Shown piece after piece: positions 30,864 through 33,903 of a stretch of 33,903 bases of DNA. The DNA is from CAYMNU01 sp964391885 (GTDB lineage: Archaea > Altiarchaeota > Altiarchaeia > JAFGQM01). How positions within the stretch are numbered: position 1 is the first letter of the stretch; the number at the start of each line of letters is the position of its first letter. Location: assembly GCA_964391885.1 (NCBI GenBank), contig CAYMNU010000035.1:1-33903 (forward strand), read 5' to 3'. Both the position numbers and the translations under genes were made by a program. Under the pieces are notes generated by a model. The model did not search any database, was not told where the DNA came from, and saw only the letters and a list, made by a program, of their open reading frames with translations.

Positions 30864-31062
30864 TCTTGAGTCTTGTCGGAAGGAAGCTTGGAGGTCTTCT
30901 GTCTCCTGTTTCCAGTCCTGTTTCTGGGTATATTATTGCCTCCGAATTAAAAAATTGGTGTAGTAATCGGTAATAATGGTAACGGGAAAATGTTACTAAT
31001 CGTAGCGTAATCTGTTTATGATATTATTGCTGTAATAAAGAGAACTATGAAGGTTTAAATTA
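30864..31062 (+). other. Non-coding stretch between hairpin array and next gene
   Basis: CT-rich segments (30846-30920) with several TCCTG/AGTCTTG near-repeats, then an A/T-rich part. GGTAAC (30978-30983) and GTTAC (30992-30996) form a small inverted repeat. GTAATAAAG (31032-31040) is a TATA candidate about 27 bp before the ATG at 31063. No gene seen. Confidence 0.5.
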
Positions 31063-32169
31063 ATGAAGTTTGTAGAAAAGGGGATGAAAGCATTAATTGC
31101 GATAGATGCGAGGAAGTGTGAAAGGAAAGGTTCCTGCAGCGCTGGGTTTGTGGCCCCTTTTGGATTGGCGATAATCATAGACTCAAAGAAAAAAGAGGCA
31201 TTCAGAAAGGCTTATGAAGGCGCTTTGCGTGAAACTTTGCTTGGGTTTGGAAAAGAATCTGAGAAATGCGTCTATAAATCCTATGATTTGTTCAAACTCC
31301 TCGGGATGGAGAAGGGTATATCGGCTTTGGAGGAATTTTCAAGCAAAATATCCACCCATGTTTTTGCAATAAACGTATTCTTCAGCACATTTAGCAGCAA
31401 AAAACTCCCCATGCTGGACACAACCAACGAAACTATAGTCTATGCATATAGGGAAAATGAGTCTGGTGTGAGGCATCTCTCCCTCAGAAAATTTTTGCAT
31501 AAACTGATTGAGGCGTATCCCTACGTATGTGGATGGAAAGTACTGCAAGAGAATGAATTCGAGGGATGTGAACTTCTGCTAGACAGCTTCGACGGTGAGA
31601 TAACTGAGGCCTGGCGCGATATTGAAGACTGCAAGGAAGTCAACATTTTGACATATGGGGACAATTGTTCGGAACTCATCGCGACGGCGGATATCCTGCT
31701 GAAGCTTCTTGAAATACGTATGCAAAAGGGTCATAAAACGGTTAATTCTAACAGCGTCTCTAATTGTCTCTCCGAATATAAAGGAAAATTAAGGGTGAAA
31801 TACATAGGACATGACGTATTAAACAAAATTACGCCCGTCCGTGGCGACAACATAAACGTTATGCGAAAGATAAAACACCCAGTAATATTTGTCCTGCCTC
31901 CGGACGAACCGACAGTAGGAGCCCGCGAGATGATGCTGAAAACGCCCGTAATGCCAAGAATATTTGATCTTGCATATGGTTTGTCGGGATGCGTCAAGTT
32001 CTTTGATCCGAAAAAAGATGCCGATGCCATTAAAGAGGGTGATTTCCTGATTTGCCCGGAAGAGAAGAAGGAACCCTGGAAAAAGAGTTTCAAGCAGTTT
32101 GGGATTAAAGGTGTGGGTGTAGTGGCACTCGAAGAACTAATTAAGAGTAAAGTTAATAGTCTCGTATGA
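31063..32169 (+). CDS. Unrecognised protein, possibly RNase H-like
   Basis: Unrecognised protein of 368 residues with no signal or membrane segment. The first strand ALIAIDARK carries Asp15. The middle has ELLLDSFDGEITEAWRDIE (Asp174, Glu179) and, after a strand, YGDNCSELIATADILLKLLE (Asp200, Asp210). An acidic residue in strand 1, another in a mid strand, and a final S-x-x-x-x-x-AD helix is the pattern of RNase H-like nucleases such as DUF3800, so a nuclease is a weak guess. The C-terminal 120 residues (VIFVLPPDEPTVGAREMMLK and FFDPKKDADAI) look like a second alpha/beta domain. It lies between the hairpin array and hsdM. The stop overlaps a GATATATT/AATATATC inverted repeat (32168-32195). 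Confidence 0.55.
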   Translation: MKFVEKGMKALIAIDARKCERKGSCSAGFVAPFGLAIIIDSKKKEAFRKAYEGALRETLLGFGKESEKCVYKSYDLFKLLGMEKGISALEEFSSKISTHVFAINVFFSTFSSKKLPMLDTTNETIVYAYRENESGVRHLSLRKFLHKLIEAYPYVCGWKVLQENEFEGCELLLDSFDGEITEAWRDIEDCKEVNILTYGDNCSELIATADILLKLLEIRMQKGHKTVNSNSVSNCLSEYKGKLRVKYIGHDVLNKITPVRGDNINVMRKIKHPVIFVLPPDEPTVGAREMMLKTPVMPRIFDLAYGLSGCVKFFDPKKDADAIKEGDFLICPEEKKEPWKKSFKQFGIKGVGVVALEELIKSKVNSLV

Positions 32170-32195
32170 TATATTCCCTGGGATGGAAATATATC
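32168..32195 (+). repeat. Inverted repeat at the end of the unknown gene
   Basis: GATATATT and AATATATC (8 bp) enclose 12 bases, starting at the second base of the stop codon (TGA, 32167-32169). It could be an RNA hairpin that ends or protects the transcript, although no T-run follows. Confidence 0.4.
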
Positions 32196-32247
32196 CGATT
32201 TAATTATTGAGCTAGATATAAAAAGGTTAAAAAGTAGAAATAAAAAA

Positions 32248-32281
32248 ACTTAATAGTTAAGTAAAAGAGATAAATTACTTA
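32248..32281 (+). promoter_or_regulatory. Overlapping inverted repeats upstream of hsdM
   Basis: ACTTAA-TAG-TTAAGT (32248-32262) is a perfect repeat, and its right arm also belongs to TAAGTAA...TTACTTA (32258-32264, 32275-32281). A TATA-like TTTTTATACT follows (about 32286-32295), 35-40 bp before the hsdM ATG. This is a plausible operator for a control protein of the restriction-modification locus. Confidence 0.45.
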
Positions 32282-32328
32282 TGTATTTTTATACTAGTAC
32301 CTTCTAATAATCACACAATTCTACAAAA

Positions 32329-33903
32329 ATGAACGGGACTGAAGTGAAACTGCCGAAGTGGCTGGAGAACCGGTATGGGGTTCTTTGGAATGAGTTTAAG
32401 GATAGGTCATTCAAGGCGGAGGAAGCCGAGAAAGTCCTGACAGAGAAGGGCGGAGTCGAGCGATTGGGTAGCGGCTTTGCCATGTTGCTATCAGATTTGA
32501 AAAGAGCAGGATGGATAACCGCTGAATTGGACCCTGAGGACTCCAGACGACGCATTTACAAGCTAAAGAGCAAGGATGACATCATAAGCGATGCCCTCAG
32601 CTTAGACAAGGAAAGCCTGACAAGATCCGACATAGAAGGAATACTTAAAAAGGCTGCAGACCTGATAAGGACACGCGTTGACTATAAATTTATACTGATA
32701 CTGTTGTTCATCAAGAGAATCAGTGATAAATGGGAAGCCGACTATGGTCGAGCTTACAAAGAAGCCAAAGATGACGGACTTAGTGATGAGGACGCTAAGA
32801 AAGAGGCCGGCGCTCCAGCGTATCACGATTTTGACTTCCCGCAGGAATATCTGTGGGATGAGATAAGAAAGGATGTCTCAACACTTCCGGAGAAGCTGTC
32901 AAAGGCGCTGAAGGTTCTAGCAGAGAAAAACCCCGAACTTAAGGACGTCCTTGACAACATGGATTTCATACAATTTACATCCAACAGGGAGAATACTGAA
33001 ATTCTAAGGCAGCTAGTGGAGCTGTTCAGTGAGAGAAAATTACATCACGTTTCCGCTGACATACTTGGCGATGCTTATGAATGGGTACTGAAATTCTTCG
33101 CGCCTCAAAAGGCGAAAGAAGGTGAGGTATATACTCCCCGGGAAGTCATCAAAGTCCTTGTGGAGATGCTCGACCCACAGCCCGGTGAGAGCGTTTATGA
33201 TCCTGCCTGTGGTTCGGGAGGCATGCTTATCGTTTCATATAAGCACGTTGAGGACAATAAGGGTAAGAAAGAAGCCGATAAGCTCTTCCTGCACGGCCAG
33301 GAGGCCAACAACAAGACCCTTGCCTTCGGCAAGATGAACATGTATATACATGACATCAGGAATGTCAAGCTGATGGGCGGTGATACGCTACTCTTTCCAA
33401 AGTTTAAAGAAGCTTCGGGCGTTACTCCCTTTGATATCGTTATAGCCAATCCTCCGTGGAATCAGGACGGCTATGGTGAAGAGGTTATCAAGAAGGGTGA
33501 ATTCTGGAAGCAAAGGTTTGGCTACGGATTTGTGCCGAACCAGTCAGCTGATTGGGTGTGGATACAGCACATGCTTGCTTCGTCTAAAGGCCGTGTTGGT
33601 GTAGTTATTGATAATGGTTGCCTTTTCAGAGGAGGAAAGGAACAGGTTATAAGATCGAGGGTGCTCGAAGAAGATTTGCTTGAGGCGGTTATCTTACTTC
33701 CGGAGAAACTCTTCTACAATACAGGCGCTCCTGGGGCGATATTGATCCTGAATAAGAACAAAGCTGCGGATAGGAAGGGCAAGGTTCTCTTTATCAACGC
33801 TTCGGAGACCTTCGAGAAACATCCGGATGTTAGAAAGTTGAATACGCTCTCGGACGCAAACATAGATAAAATTAGCAAGGCTTACCATGAGTTTAAGGAA
33901 GAG
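32329..33903 (+). CDS. hsdM: Type I restriction-modification methylase HsdM, 3' end outside the window
   Basis: N6-adenine DNA methyltransferase subunit of a type I R-M system; 525 codons are open to the window edge. After an N-terminal extension (about residues 1-90, with LPKWLENRYGVLWNEF, KAEEAEKVL, LLSDLKRAGWI and a closing RRRIYKLKS), which looks like a winged-helix DNA-binding domain, the HsdM_N helical domain begins (about 105-260, LILLFIKRISDKWEADYG). The methylase core has EVYTPREVIKVLVEML, the SAM-binding DPACGSGG (291-298) and the catalytic NPPW (374-377, unusual W where NPPY or NPPF is commoner). HsdS and HsdR should lie downstream. The ATG at 32329 follows a long A/T-rich region. 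Confidence 0.93.
   Translation, partial: MNGTEVKLPKWLENRYGVLWNEFKDRSFKAEEAEKVLTEKGGVERLGSGFAMLLSDLKRAGWITAELDPEDSRRRIYKLKSKDDIISDALSLDKESLTRSDIEGILKKAADLIRTRVDYKFILILLFIKRISDKWEADYGRAYKEAKDDGLSDEDAKKEAGAPAYHDFDFPQEYLWDEIRKDVSTLPEKLSKALKVLAEKNPELKDVLDNMDFIQFTSNRENTEILRQLVELFSERKLHHVSADILGDAYEWVLKFFAPQKAKEGEVYTPREVIKVLVEMLDPQPGESVYDPACGSGGMLIVSYKHVEDNKGKKEADKLFLHGQEANNKTLAFGKMNMYIHDIRNVKLMGGDTLLFPKFKEASGVTPFDIVIANPPWNQDGYGEEVIKKGEFWKQRFGYGFVPNQSADWVWIQHMLASSKGRVGVVIDNGCLFRGGKEQVIRSRVLEEDLLEAVILLPEKLFYNTGAPGAILILNKNKAADRKGKVLFINASETFEKHPDVRKLNTLSDANIDKISKAYHEFKEE

Overview
The window looks like an archaeal chromosome segment, about half G+C and densely packed. Evidence for an archaeon: a thiazole synthase of the archaeal Thi4 type, a PII/AmtB pair, an archaeal-type ATP-dependent DNA ligase, and repeated TATA-like boxes about 22-30 bp upstream of start codons, which implies many leaderless or nearly leaderless mRNAs. 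The giant sequon-rich, Cys-rich surface protein and the compact layout recall DPANN-type or related uncultivated archaea. However, aroC, gdhA, pgi and thiamine genes point to a fairly complete metabolism. Lineage is inference only.

Layout. 1-2469: ammonium transport and sensing (amtB, cut by the window edge; glnK), an Lrp/AsnC regulator and a MazG-like pyrophosphohydrolase. 2580-4751: overlapping thiamine genes thi4-thiM-thiE. 4752-5772: two small membrane/secreted proteins. 5823-7995: divergent pgi and a stand-alone pyruvate,phosphate dikinase-type ATP-grasp domain. 8017-11677: a membrane-anchored Kazal/DUF333 protein, a bacterial-type glutamate dehydrogenase and an AAA-DUF4143 ATPase with a 22-bp palindrome at its start. 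11912-14216: aroC, then a VapBC-like toxin-antitoxin pair overlapping an iron-sulfur flavoprotein gene. 14213-22735: a 2,840-codon surface protein. 22689-23332: an IS200-type element. 23351-27543: a DUF4139-like exported protein, an unrecognised protein, DNA ligase and a rubrerythrin-like protein. 27544-29958: isochorismatase-like hydrolase, HtpX, LemA and a SemiSWEET-like PQ-loop protein. 30059-33903: an accessory-looking stretch with a Cys-phosphatase-like protein, an array of hairpin repeats, a 368-residue unknown, and a type I restriction-modification methylase that runs off the window.

Two observations stand out. First, the IS200 element sits between two copies of GTAC. Joining them in silico restores an in-frame GTG start and a signal-peptide n-region for the giant protein, and also puts a TATAAA box about 29 bp upstream of the DUF4139 gene. 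One insertion therefore seems to have separated two divergent genes from their native start or promoter. Second, at 30582-30863 there are four copies of a 15-nt motif. The first three carry perfectly paired inner stems of different sequence inside a shared outer stem, which looks like a family of structured RNA or DNA elements. They lie just before an unknown protein with possible RNase H-like acidic residues and an HsdM with an apparent added winged-helix domain. No tRNA, rRNA or CRISPR array was recognised.
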